Position numbers and translations under genes: made by a program. The notes beneath the pieces were generated by a model, which saw only the letters and a list, made by a program, of their open reading frames with translations, was not told the DNA's origin and did no database searches. Below are positions 1 to 9,691 of a stretch of DNA of 12,500 nucleotides, piece by piece (the stretch's first letter is position 1; each line of letters begins with the position of its first letter). Location: NCBI GenBank assembly GCA_018398765.1, contig JAHBMJ010005183.1, positions 1 through 12,500 of the forward strand, given 5' to 3'. The stretch comes from Chromera velia. Lineage: Eukaryota; Sar; Chromeraceae.

Positions 1-63
1 TGATCAGAGTGACAGTAAGTCAGTAACTCAGTGAGGAACCCTAAGAGATTAACCTCAAATCTT

Positions 64-88
64 ACCTCAAATATCAAATATTTGAGGT
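64..88. repeat. Perfect 11-bp inverted repeat (hairpin)
   Basis: Positions 64-74 (ACCTCAAATAT) pair exactly with 78-88 (ATATTTGAGGT), leaving a 3-base loop (CAA). It lies about 280 bp beyond the stop codon of the minus-strand gene that ends at 366, so it could fall in that gene's 3' region, but it is AT-rich and has no U-tract like a bacterial terminator. The arms share the TCAAAT word with the neighbouring pentanucleotide repeat, so it may have arisen by inversion of repeat units. Function unknown. Confidence 0.6.
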
Positions 89-94
89 TGAAGC

Positions 95-139
95 TCAAAT
101 CAAATCAAATCAAATCAAATCAAATATAATCAAATCAAA
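95..139. repeat. TCAAA pentanucleotide microsatellite
   Basis: Tandem TCAAA/TCAAAT units run from about 95 to 139, with one interruption (ATATAA) near 124-129. The rest of the AT-rich stretch 1-365 holds no recognisable gene. It is the 3' flank of the minus-strand gene ending at 366, and no clear AATAAA-type polyadenylation signal was seen for that gene. Confidence 0.8.
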
Positions 140-365
140 CATGGCCACTAAGTTTACGCTAGATTATACGCTTATATAACTAAACATATTAGTATGCATA
201 ACAGCAAAGAAAAAAAAGATTTGGTGAAACAATTCAGTTTGTATGCAAAAAAGTCATCCTACGCTATCCTAGGCAAAGATTTACAAGTTTTCAATAATTA
301 CCGTGTGGCGTGCATCCATGTACAACTTTCAGTAACCAGGCTGAGCTTTTGAAAAACTGCATCAA

Positions 366-3300
366 TCAATCTGTGGTCCAAGCATCCCCCTCCCCCACTT
401 CTTCAGGGAGACTACGGTGTTGAGGCTTCTTCTTGTGTTTCTCTTGTCTCCGGGAAGGACTTCGCAGAGGACTTCTTGACTGGCCCCTGCGCCAACGAAT
501 TCCAGACGGAGAGCGTAAAACTGTCCCGCTGAGTGTGCCTTGCTTCCTTTGCGCCTTTCCATTCTCTGCTTGTTTTTTGCGAGAGGGCGAGGTAAGCTCT
601 GCCTTCCCCTTCAGACTTCCCGGACTTTTGACCTTGGATGGAGACGAGGGCACAGCAATTCCAAAATTTCGAATTGGTGGAACTACTGTGCGGCTGTGCG
701 GCTCTGGAAGGGCAGTGTCACCCCTGAAGGCCCCCCGAATGGGGGATCTTTGGAATATCCTGGAGGGGAGGGCTGGAAGGGCGTCAGCCTCAGGAGGCTT
801 CGAGCCTGTGTGTCCGTCGTGAAAGCGATGAGGTGGAAGGCGGTAGCGGGGGGAAGGGGAATGCCTTTGCTGCTTCAGTTTTCTGATTGCAGCCTTCAGT
901 GCCTCGTTGTGTTCACTGCCGTCGTCCTCGCTGAGAGTGTCTTGCCGTTCTTCCATGTGAGCATGCGGCAAAGGGGCTCTCTCTGTGCATGTAATCGCCT
1001 CCTCTACTCCTCTCAGGCTGCGGCCCTCGTCTTCCTCTGACTGGCTGAGCGTGTCTCTTCTTCGTGGTGGTTCTTCTGACTCTGTCAACTCATCAAGTTC
1101 AATGTCCACATGGACGTCGTGACAACAATCGGCAGTCTTGGGGGATCTCCGTGGAGACTCCACCACCACCACTGGAGGCGTGGGGCGTGTGGGGGGAAGG
1201 TGGAGTGGAAGGGGAGGAGGCGAGAGAGGTCTGAGGACTGAGGGAGGGCCGACAGGGATGGGAGGAGAAGGGGGGCCGTGACCGACTGTAGTGGGAGGGT
1301 GCCAGACGGTGAATAAGTGCCTTGGGAGATGATGAGGGACAGACTGCTGTGTGACGATGGGTGGTGGCACAAATGAGGTGGTCTGTTGAGGGAGAAGAGG
1401 ACTGGCAGGGCTTGCAGCCTGAGGTTGAGTCCTCTTTAGAGTCTGCTGTTGGGGAGCCGGGACGTGCATTGTTGAATTCGGAGGCCTTGGATGAAGAATC
1501 ATTGTCTGTGGTGGCTTCGGGGGTGATAGCGGAGTCTGCCCAAGGGGGGGAGAATAGACCGTTGATGGGGCATGCACGGCCGGTTGTGTTGAAACTCTGG
1601 GTGGATTCGGCATGCCTGATTGGGGGCTGGAGGGCACAGGTTGAGGTGGGAGCAGAGTGGTCGTGGAGTGTAGAAAGGGGGCGACTGCGGCAGTAGGTCG
1701 TCGGGGGGGTTGGAAAGTGAAGGTCCCGAAAGGCGGATGTGGCAAAGAGCTGAGAGTCTGCATGGGAGTGGAGTGGGGGAGAGTGTGCCATGTCCTTACG
1801 TGAGGGTTTGGGTCAGGGCGCGGAGGGGTTTCTTTGTTTTCGGTTCCTTGCGGGGCGGTGCCTTGTGTGACAACGGCTGGTTGCACCTGCATGGGGTGTT
1901 TGTGTACCTGTGGCTGTTGGGGGAATCCTGGGAAGCGAGGGACCGAGAAGACAGTCAACGCTCGGGGGGGGAGGGGAGAAGCGTGCGCGTGGGGGTATGC
2001 GTGTGTGGGAGGGTGCCAGAGGGTACTGGAGGATCTTTGAAGAGGGGAGACGGGAGGCGGAGAGAAAGATTGGGGGACGGGGCCTGTAGCATGGGGGGGA
2101 CCTGTAGTATGGGTGGGTCCTCCTCCTTGTACAACGGCGGGTTGATCTTGCATTCTTCTGTATTGAAGTAATCTCAACGGAGGGTGACTGTTGGGGAGGG
2201 TAGAAGGAAGATAGGATTGAGTTGGCACAAGGGGTGCTCGGAGGGGAACGCGCATGATGGGGCGAGGGGGATGGGAGACGACCCTAGTCGGGGGAACGAA
2301 CAGGGGTGAGGAGGGGAGTCCTATTCCATTCGGAGAGGAATCGAGACACTCACGTTCGGTGTCCGTATCTTTTGGAGGGGACGTCGGGGGTGCTTTGGGG
2401 GGAATGTCAGGTGCGGGCGGTTTTTCCGGCTCTGTAGGTTGAGGCTGAAGACAGCATGTGCCGGGGCCCGTAGTTCTTTGTGGTGGTGTAGAGGGGCGTG
2501 CAGGCAGAGGGGGAGGAGAGGGGGGGTCCTGTGTCTGGGTCCCTCTTCCTGGAAGGGGGACCTTCAAAGTGGGTACAGAGAATGCAGAGCATAAAGCGGA
2601 TTTAGAAGCGCCCTTCTCTGTTTTCTCGTGCTCTGTTCCACCTCTTGAATCTCCTTCGCGTGTTGTCGGAGGTCGCGTTTCTCTTGCGGGGGACTTCGGG
2701 GGTGATTCTGCCCCTGCTGTGATCTCCTCTTCCAGTTCGAATGTGAAACTTCGCCCTGTGGACTTACAAAGGAGACGGGCAATTTCTGCAGGATCTTCTG
2801 TCTCGTCTTCGGACCGTCTATGTGGGAGGGGAGGGGAAGGGAGATCTGCACGTGTGCCTCGACAGGGCGAAGGTGGTCTGCGTACTCGGCTTGCTGAACG
2901 GGATGTTGACAGGGGTGCACTGCCTTCAAGATGATTTGTCAGGGGCGCGTGGTCTCCTGACGTGTTCAGTGGTGGAACTGGGACGTCCCCCTTTGCTTCA
3001 AGAGGGACACCGGAGGTTGAAGCTCTTGCAACCCTCAGGTTTGCAGGGCGGTTTGAGCTCCTGTGCGTCACAAGCAGACCCTCAGTACCTCTTGGCATCA
3101 GCCGGCAGCCCTCTGGACCCCCGGACACTCGGGAAGTGGCGAGGTTCGGGGGAGAGCCAGACCCGGAAAACGGATACACCGACCCCAGTGCTGCGGAACT
3201 TTGGGGCTCCCCCCCCCGTGCGGTTGTGCCTGGCGGTCTGTCTGCTGCTGAGGATCTGCAGGTCATTTGGGGGGGACCAGAGGGGGGCCCTCCCCTCTCT

Positions 3301-4130
3301 GTCTGCATTTCCTTTTGGGGAGAGAGAAGAAGCTCAGGTTCACCCAAGGCAGCGAGGCTGAGGGCGAGGGACTCCGCAAGACGCGCTCCCTTCGCGAATG
3401 ACCCGAGTGTGTGGAGAGCCCTCCCAAGCCGTTTGTGCACAGCTGTTGCCACCACACGCACCAGGAGGGCCGTCCCCGCGATGGCACCGAAACGGCGGGT
3501 CCATCGTGCGAACCTGCAGAGAGGATGAAGACAAATACAGGATTGTGAGGTCGTCAGGGAGGAATTCGGGCGTTACGATAAACAAAAAGTTGAAAGAAGG
3601 CTGAAGGAGACGAGAATGTTTCACAAATATAGGGAGATCGAAGGTTTTTTGTCGCTCTCTTCCGTCTCGCAAAGCAAAACGGGGGGCTTCACTCTCATGC
3701 GGCAGAAAGGAAAGGGAAAGACAAGAAGTGTCGAAGCAGATGGAGGGAAGCAAAGAATGAGTGAGTGAGTGAGTGAGTGAGTGAGTGGAGGAATGAATGA
3801 AGACAGATACAAACAAATAGAGAAAGAAAGAAAGAAAGAAAGGAAGGAAGGAAGAAAGAAAGAAAGGAAGGAAGGAAGGAAGGGATGAAGAAAGGAAGAA
3901 AGGAAGAAACAGAGAAAGAAAAAAAGAAAGAAAAAAAGAAAGAAGAAAAGAAAGAAGAAAAGAAAGAAAAGAAAGAAAGGAAAGAAAGAAACAAAGAAAG
4001 AAAGAAAGAAAAGAAAGAAAGAAAAGAAAGAAAGAAAAGAAAGAAAAGAAAGAAGAGAAAGAAGAGAAAGAAAAGAACGAAAAGAACGAAAAGAAAGAAA
4101 GAAAAGAAAGAAAAGAAAGAAAAGAAAGAA

Positions 4131-4162
<32 letters not shown>

Positions 4163-5923
4163 CGAGTAAAAAAAGAGGAAGGAAGACGAAAAATTATGGC
4201 AATGAAGAGTTACGAAGAGGAACAAAAGAAACATCGTACGCCCTGAAAGGCTGGGAGGGAGCCCGAAACACAGACAATCAAACTCCAGGTTTTTTTTTGC
4301 GGAGAACCTCTAGGGCATATACGAAAGCAGGAACCATAGACGAGGAAAGGATGGCGCAGCCACTGAGAAATTCAACGACACCTTCGTATACCGTTTTCCA
4401 CCCACACACTTTCTGGCTGACTTCCTCACTTCTGTACTGCCCACTTACCGCGCTGATGCAGCTCCGAGTATTTTGCTTGTCTCTCTACTTCCATACACAA
4501 CTACTCCACTCTCCTCCTGCTGCTGTCCTCCCGGCACAGCCCCCGACCCCCCCCCCGGGTTCCTAGAAAAACCCTCCCTTCTTCCCTCTGCCTCCCTCTT
4601 GATGGACCTCCAAGAATGGGCCTGTAAGGGCCCCGGAAAACCGTTGAATGCTTTCTCCCTGGCATTGCCAGCAGCTTCTTCAAAACGGTCTGAGGGGTAC
4701 CGGGGACGCAGCCTGAGGATGCGGAGAGAGTCGGAGAGAGTGTCACGCACAACCTCTTCAAGACAAAAAACGGCCCCGAAAAGCGCGCGTGCCTGTCGCC
4801 TCTTTTCCTCAAATTCCGCCGACCCATCGTCCCTCCCAAACAGGTCACACAAAGCAAGCTCTGCCTGCTGCGCTGCCCGTGTGCGCCTCGGGTACTTCCC
4901 TACTGGGGACAGGGCCCCGGCATTCCACTGGTAGAGGGCCCCGGACATCTCCGCCTTCCTCAATGAATACCCGCTGTGTCGGGGAGATGTGTGCACGCGC
5001 GTACGGCTGCCCTTCGAGACCGGCACTCGCCTTCTGGAGGGCGAGAACGCTCTGCCTGACGAGTGGTGTCGCCGTGGAGGCGGCGCAGTGGGAGAGTTCG
5101 GAGATGAGGCAGCGACGTGATGGAACGTGGGCTTGGACGGGGGTGAATTCCTTGAGGTAGATGGAGTGGGGGAAGGGAGATTGATCTTTCTTTGAAGAAA
5201 CGAACCTCGTCTCACTTCATCATTCGGTTCCTCTCTCTCATCCGCGTACAGCGGTGAGGTGATTGTGGGAGAAGGGGGGTGAGAGGGAGGATGCAAGGGG
5301 GAGCTCGGTTGTCCTTCTCCATCTGTGGGAAGAGCCAGAGAGAAGCGTCCAAGATCTGTAACAACAGGGGTAGACGGATTTTCAGAACTCTCTCTGGCGG
5401 GATCGGTGCGTTTGCGCCAACCAAAGAGCGCTCCCGGCGTCTTCCCAGAGTCGGACTGCGGGTTTGAGGGGATATGTTGCACTTGTGAGTGCAAGTGTTG
5501 CCTTCTCTCTTTCTGCTTCATCTGTTCTCTCACGGCCCTGCCAGGCGACTCTGTGGCAGGTCCGACAGAAAATGCGATGTTAACGAGGGTCTGCCACTTT
5601 CCGTTCGAAGAAGAGGGAGGCGGACCTCCACTGAGCGGTGCTTTTGCAGTGTGTTCAGAATGAGCGGATCTATTGCGGTATGGAAGTTCTTTACGAGAAA
5701 GTGTCAGGGGTGATGAAGGAGAATGGCGACTGCCTGGGGACCTAGAACGGCTCCGTACTTTTCCACTTCCTTTCCTGGGTATCCCTTTAATCTTGATCTG
5801 GACGGGTGTCGCGCCACTCCCTCGTTCTTCCGGTCTTCTCTGGCGATTCGTCTTTGTGCCCGCACTCCTCTCTCCCGAGAGAGATACCAGGCCGTGTTGT
5901 AGAAAGGAGCGGTCAGATTGCAT
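366..5923 (-). CDS. Two-exon gene for a ~1540-aa Pro/Ser-rich, mostly disordered protein of unknown function
   Basis: Exon 1 is 5923-4449 and exon 2 is 3513-366, both on the minus strand. The ATG at 5923 has A at -3 and an in-frame TGA just upstream. Exon 1 ends at a GTAAGT donor (plus 4443-4448); exon 2 follows a pyrimidine-rich CTGCAG acceptor (plus 3514-3519). The phases match: the split codon CG|G encodes Arg492. The joined frame encodes about 1540 aa and ends at TGA (366-368). Residues 1-340 are basic and Ser/Pro/Arg-rich with an RS-like patch near 56-70. Residues ~344-425 look helical and charged, and are less repetitive. Residues ~500-517 are hydrophobic, broken by Arg511. The rest is Pro-rich with SPP/PPxP motifs, an acidic patch near 1286-1330 and a basic SPSRR-type C-terminus. 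I recognise no catalytic domain. Many SP and TP sites suggest phosphorylation and a scaffold-like role, which is inference only. Additional 5' exons cannot be excluded. Confidence 0.75.
3757..3787. repeat. TGAG tetranucleotide microsatellite
   Basis: About seven uninterrupted GAGT/TGAG units lie within the intron of the long minus-strand gene. On the sense strand this is a CTCA repeat, between the large TTTC tract and the acceptor. Confidence 0.85.
3819..4162. repeat. 344-bp homopurine tract, mainly GAAA repeats
   Basis: All bases on the plus strand are A or G except for five interruptions (T at 3886; C at 3910, 3992, 4078 and 4087). Units are GAAA, GGAA and AAAAG in degenerate array. It lies wholly inside the intron of the minus-strand gene, so the transcript carries a long pyrimidine tract. 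The open frames across it on both strands (Lys/Glu/Arg on plus, Phe/Ser/Leu on minus) are artefacts of the repeat. Confidence 0.9.
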
Positions 5924-6320
5924 GTTGAGTGTTAAAAGACTTCAATAACTTCCTGCCAAACTCCAACACGGGGTCTTCTTGGTTCTTTCGATCCCGTTCG
6001 TCCGCGCAACACTGTCTGACATAACAATGTACTTTATTTGGTTTCCCAGACTCGACTCAACCGTTTTCCGGACATCCAGCGGACACCGTCTTTCTATTAC
6101 ACTGCTGAAATGCAATGGAAAGAGAATCGCAGGTGGCTTCGGCTGCTTCTCCTCAGAGTCCTCACGCTGTATTAACGGCTGTGAGATCGAAGTCGAACTG
6201 GATTGCATGATCCTCCTGGACGAAAATTAAGCTAATCGAATCTGAGCTATAGAGAAATTCGCTCGTAATTGCGCGCGCGCAAAAAATGGCCTGGAAAATG
6301 GCGAAAAGGACATGAATTAA

Positions 6321-6352
6321 GGCCGGATCGAATTTCTCAGTCTGACCCGGCC
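6321..6352. repeat. 6-bp GC-rich inverted repeat with 20-base loop
   Basis: GGCCGG at 6321-6326 pairs with CCGGCC at 6347-6352. It is short and could be chance, and no associated gene or element was found. It lies about 400 bp upstream of the start codon of the long minus-strand gene. Confidence 0.35.
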
Positions 6353-6585
6353 ATCTCGGTGGTTGACGCGCAGGATGATTTGACACAAGTAGACACAAGT
6401 ACCTGACTACGCCTCCACAAATCTTAGCAGGAATCAGATAGTCAAATCTTGTTTTCTTGTACATGTAACATGTTTATTTTAGAACTCGACTATTTATACT
6501 ACATAAATCAACATTGAACAATGAGATATGGGACAAATCTTCTCAACCCCAGCAGGAATTAACCCGTAACATAAATCCTAATCCT

Positions 6586-6608
6586 AATCAATCAATCAAT
6601 CAATCAAA
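6586..6608. repeat. ATCA/CAAT tetranucleotide microsatellite
   Basis: Four to five ATCA units follow two AATCCT-like units (about 6575-6586) in an AT-rich intergenic stretch. Ordinary simple repeat. Confidence 0.75.
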
Positions 6609-6816
6609 TCCTATTACTACTTTAGTTAAAAATAGTGAAATACATGTTTTTCTTTTTTTAATATGTCTGGAAAAAGATGGGGAAAATGAGGAAAATAAGA
6701 GAAAAACAAAATAGAAAAAAAAGAGGTAGAATCAACAGATGAACGGAATTGATAAAAAATAATTTAAGAACATTTAGGAATGATCGAGACTAGGCTGAAA
6801 GAGAAGAATGCAACAC

Positions 6817-6856
6817 GCACACACACACACACACAGAGAGAGAGAGAAGAGAGAGA
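6817..6856. repeat. AC then AG dinucleotide microsatellite
   Basis: An (AC)n run at about 6818-6834 passes directly into an (AG)n run up to 6856, where the first copy of the 292-bp tandem duplication begins. Confidence 0.85.
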
Positions 6857-7115
6857 GGGACAGAGAGAGAGAGAGACAGACTACATGTTTCTTCTTCTTC
6901 TCCCTCCTTTTCTTCATGAAGACAGACAGACAGACAGACAGACAGAAAGAAAGAAAGGAAGGAAGAAACAGAGACAGAGAGCGAGCGACAGCCAGGGAGA
7001 GCGAGGGGGGAGATAGAAAGAGAGAGAGAAAGAAGGAAGATAGAAACTTATTGATAGAAAGACAGACAGAAAGAAAGCGAGAGAGAGAGACACACAAACA
7101 CACACAGAGAGCGAG

Positions 7116-7148
<33 letters not shown>
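6857..7148. repeat. Tandem duplication, copy 1 (292 bp)
   Basis: This unit recurs immediately downstream at a constant offset of 292 bp. I checked the alignment at several landmarks: the GGGACAG start, the CATGAAGACAGAC block, the run of six Gs, and CACACAAACACACACAG. All are in register and I saw no mismatch by eye. Besides microsatellite words it contains non-repetitive stretches (CTACATGTTTC near 6881, AACTTATTGATAG near 7046), so this is a true segmental duplication and not just two similar microsatellites. Open frames through it are repeat artefacts rich in Arg, Glu, Asp and Thr. Confidence 0.93.
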
Positions 7149-7152
<4 letters not shown>

Positions 7153-7407
7153 CAGAGAGAGAGAGAGACAGACTACATGTTTCTTCTTCTTCTCCCTCCT
7201 TTTCTTCATGAAGACAGACAGACAGACAGACAGACAGAAAGAAAGAAAGGAAGGAAGAAACAGAGACAGAGAGCGAGCGACAGCCAGGGAGAGCGAGGGG
7301 GGAGATAGAAAGAGAGAGAGAAAGAAGGAAGATAGAAACTTATTGATAGAAAGACAGACAGAAAGAAAGCGAGAGAGAGAGACACACAAACACACACAGA
7401 GAGCGAG

Positions 7408-7440
<33 letters not shown>
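7149..7440. repeat. Tandem duplication, copy 2 (292 bp)
   Basis: This is the second head-to-tail copy of the 6857-7148 unit, apparently identical, which implies a recent duplication or an assembly artefact. Both junctions lie in (GA)n runs, consistent with unequal exchange or slippage between GA tracts. Confidence 0.93.
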
Positions 7441-7450
<10 letters not shown>

Positions 7451-7800
7451 TAGGGAGAGGGGGGAGGAGGGGAGGGAGAGCGAGAGAGAGAGGGAGAGCG
7501 AGAGAGAGCGAGAGAGAAGGCAAGAGCGAGAGCGAGCAAGCGAGCGAGAGAGAGAGAGGGAGAGAGAGAGAGAGAGAGAGTGAGAGAGAGAGAAATGGCG
7601 CATGAGTGAGAAAGAAAGGGTTAGAGAGAGAAGGCAAGAAGGAAAGAAAAAAGAAGCGAGAGAAAGAAGCAAAGAAGAAAGAAAAGAAGAAAAAAGAACA
7701 GAGAAGAAAGAAGGAAAGACGAAGAGAAAAAAGAAGGAAAGAACCGGCGAGCGAAACAGAAGAAGGAAGGAGCAGGGAGGGAAGGAAGGAAATGAAAAGG
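7441..7800. repeat. GA-rich degenerate purine repeat region
   Basis: Near-continuous AG, GAGC and GAAA-type words continue from the duplicated block to about 7800. The complement is a CT/TTTC pyrimidine tract. Long open frames on the minus strand here (Ser/Leu/Phe-rich) are a consequence of the repeat and are not called as genes. Confidence 0.85.
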
Positions 7801-8826
7801 AATAGCGAAAGAAAAAGCACAGCATTTTTCGATAATATTTTCTCGTGGTGGGAAAAGCCTGTTGAAACACGAGTCATGCACCTGTAGAGAGAACGCACAT
7901 GGGTCATCACTCTTCACGGAATCATCAAGGAAGGAATGGTTTTCAAAGCTGCTATGTACAAACGAAAGGAGGGGTCGATAGTGAGGACGGATATGAGCAG
8001 CAGTAAACAAATCCGTTCGACTATGCACGCACACACAGATGGCGGGTGCTCTTTCTCTCAAAGTTACTCCTCTTCGTACTGCACAAAGGCTTGTGCACGC
8101 GCTGTCTTGGTTGTCTATATCGTGCATCTCTTTCTTTCTGTGCGTCTTCCCTGGAGAAGCCTATCGGTCTGTCAATCAACGCAGTCTCTCTTATCTTACT
8201 TGAGCCCCCTCCTTGCAGGGCGAAGGCAAAAGCTACAGAGAGAGAACGACGCGAAAGGGTAACGACACCCAGACTCACTGTGTGGCTGGGTACGTCTCGG
8301 GCTCTCTTCTCCATTTGCTTACTCGTCGACAGATTTCGTCTTCTCTCTTCTGCCCTGTCTGCCCCCTTTCCGTCCTCTCTCCCTCCTCCCCCCCCTTCTG
8401 TGTCAGCACACTCAGGTCAAAGACAAACAATCGCGGTCACACAATGCACAGCACGTGCCAGGTCTACAAAGGATTCGTTCTCTCTCCCCTTTGCGGGAAG
8501 ACTTTGAGTCTAGGGGAAGTTTAAGTGCTTACAAGCACGTACATACAGAGTGCAACAGAGTACACGTACACTCACCAAACAGAACGGGATGAGGGAAGGA
8601 ACGGAAAGCATTTAGTGAAAATCGGATAGGGAGGGTCCCGACAGGGCAGAGAGAAAGAAGGGAGGGAGGGCAACCCTCACCCGCATCTCGCAGAATGAAC
8701 AGACTACCACCCTCCCCCCCCCCCCGTGTATGCAGAAAGAAGCTTGCAAGTCTCAACTCTCTTTCCCTTTTTTCGACTGTCAGCCTTCCCTTATCCCTCC
8801 CCACTCAAGACCGTCTCTCTCTCTGC
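7801..8826. other. Intergenic region downstream of H2B; no gene recognised
   Basis: This is mixed-composition DNA with pyrimidine-rich patches and only short open frames of unconvincing composition (for example plus 8046-8507). The right end is the 3' flank of the minus-strand H2B gene. No histone-type 3' stem-loop of the GGCTCTTTTCAGAGCC kind was seen next to the H2B stop, and no clear AATAAA was seen on the minus strand from 8826 down to about 8500. A 12-base C run lies at 8714-8725. Confidence 0.5.
8714..8725. repeat. Poly-C homopolymer (12 C)
   Basis: Twelve consecutive C residues on the plus strand (poly-G on the H2B sense strand), about 100 bp beyond the H2B stop codon. Such runs are prone to length error in sequencing. 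Confidence 0.85.
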
Positions 8827-9691
8827 TTAGTTGGCCGAGGAGGTGGTGTACTTGGTGACGGCCTTGGTGCCCTCTGACACGGCGTGTTTGGAGAGCTCTC
8901 CGGGGAGCATCAGTCTGACGGCGGTCTGGATCTCTCTGCTGGAGAGAGTTCTCTTCTTGTTGAACCTGATCAGCCTGGTGGCCTCGTTGGCGAGTCTGTC
9001 GAAGATGTCGTTGATGAAAGAGTTCATGATGGACATCGACTTCTTAGAGATACCAGTCTCGGGGTGCACCTGCTTCAGGACCTGCAAACGCAAGAAAGGA
9101 TGGAGGGAAGGGGGGAGCAGGGAGTTTCTTCGAAATTGCTTAACAACCTGGTTCTTACTTTAAAAATCTTTCGTGGCAGGCAGGGGAGGATGTTTCTTTC
9201 GAATTTACTGCATCTGCTTTGATGATGTATCTGTATAATGAGGACGACGTCCACAAAAATAAGCAGGCCGAAAAGAGTGGAAGAGGGGGCAAGCAACAGC
9301 ATAATGCCAACGCGTTCTCTCAGCCGTCTCACTTCCTGTTCCGCTCAAAAAGAGATATTTAGGGGGAAAACCACCAGACACCTCAAGAGCAAGCAAGAGG
9401 AAGGCAGTTGAAAACGCTGGAAGCACGAGAGACTTGTACAAACAGACGCGAAAACCAATGTTGCGAGCAGAACACAAAGAGAGGTTCAAATGCATAGATC
9501 AAAGAGTCCAGTCCCATTCTTTCCCCGCTTTTTGCAGCAGTATGAAAAGAGGACTTTCGACCAACCTTGTAGATGTACAGAGCGAAGGACTCAGTGCGCT
9601 TCCTCTTAGCCTTCCCTCCGCTTTTGGAGAGGCCCTTGCTTGCAGTCTTCTTTCCTGCCTGACGCTTCTCAGCGGGTCCTTTGCCAGGCAT
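8827..9691 (-). CDS. H2B: Histone H2B, canonical type, two exons, 126 aa
   Basis: H2B pairs with H2A to form the nucleosome core and package nuclear DNA. Exon 1 is 9691-9566 (42 codons) and exon 2 is 9081-8827 (84 codons plus TAA). The split is phase 0, between Lys42 and Val43, with a GTTGGT donor and a TTTGCAG acceptor. Residues 1-32 form a basic Lys/Arg/Gly/Ser tail for DNA contact and modification. The histone fold follows: alpha-1 ([16 protein letters not shown]), the [17 protein letters not shown] block at the start of alpha-2, alpha-3 ([20 protein letters not shown]), and the C-terminal helix with [15 protein letters not shown]. Lys115 sits where the H2B ubiquitination lysine is found in other eukaryotes. 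The length is typical of the family. The start has A at -3, and joining the exons gives an uninterrupted H2B, so the gene looks intact. The tail is of canonical type rather than an obvious H2B.Z variant. It is transcribed divergently from the TMEM151-like gene. Confidence 0.97.
9082..9565 (-). other. Intron of histone H2B (484 nt)
   Basis: The intron runs from GTTGGT at 9565 to TTTGCAG ending at 9082. Removing it restores the conserved [14 protein letters not shown] sequence exactly, so the boundaries are secure. I saw no repeat, nested gene or duplicated boundary inside it. Confidence 0.95.

Larger units (their letters stand above)
3514..4448 (-). other. Intron of the long Pro/Ser-rich protein gene (935 nt)
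   Basis: The GTAAGT donor at the 4448 end and the CTCTCTGCAG acceptor at the 3514 end are near-consensus spliceosomal sites, and they join two long open frames in matching phase (2). Reading straight through would hit the TAA inside the donor itself, at plus 4445-4447. Most of the intron is simple-sequence DNA: on the sense (minus) strand it is largely TTTC/CTTT pyrimidine repeat plus a CTCA repeat. Confidence 0.75.
5924..6784. other. Intergenic 5' flank of the long minus-strand gene; no gene recognised
   Basis: This stretch lies upstream of the ATG at 5923 and probably holds that gene's promoter and 5' UTR. Only short open frames occur (for example minus 6208-5942 and plus 5979-6230), with no recognisable domain. 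Visible structures are a GCGCGCGCGC run near 6271-6280, a GC-rich inverted repeat at 6321-6352, a 10-bp tandem repeat (GACACAAGTA twice, 6382-6401) and, from about 6470, AT-rich DNA with an ATCA repeat. Confidence 0.5.

Noticed and set aside
433-1696. Several 100-170 residue plus-strand frames
   Set aside because: These are antisense shadows of the GC-rich low-complexity exon, with no domain or consistent exon structure.
2822-3528. Plus-strand open frames of 179 and 188 residues
   Set aside because: They lie antisense to the much longer minus-strand exon, whose frame joins in phase to another long exon; no recognisable protein features.
3885-4169. Lys/Glu/Arg-only open frame on the plus strand and the matching Phe/Ser frame on the minus strand
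   Set aside because: They come entirely from the GAAA/TTTC repeat in the intron; tetranucleotide repeats without stop codons stay open in several frames.
6321-6352. GC-rich inverted repeat considered as a mobile-element end
   Set aside because: The arms are only 6 bp, with no second end, target duplication or transposase nearby.
5942-6464. Short minus-strand frames upstream of the long gene (possible extra 5' exons)
   Set aside because: An in-frame TGA lies just upstream of the ATG at 5923, and no clear donor/acceptor pair with matching phase or similarity was found.
6774-7910. Long Ser/Leu-rich minus-strand frames and Arg/Glu/Asp-rich plus-strand frames
   Set aside because: All derive from GA, GACA and GAAA repeats and the 292-bp duplication; no start context, splice support or recognisable domain.
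8046-8524. Plus-strand frames of 153 and 103 residues
   Set aside because: They are pyrimidine-rich sequence coding mostly Ser/Leu/Pro, overlap each other in different frames and match no family I recognise.
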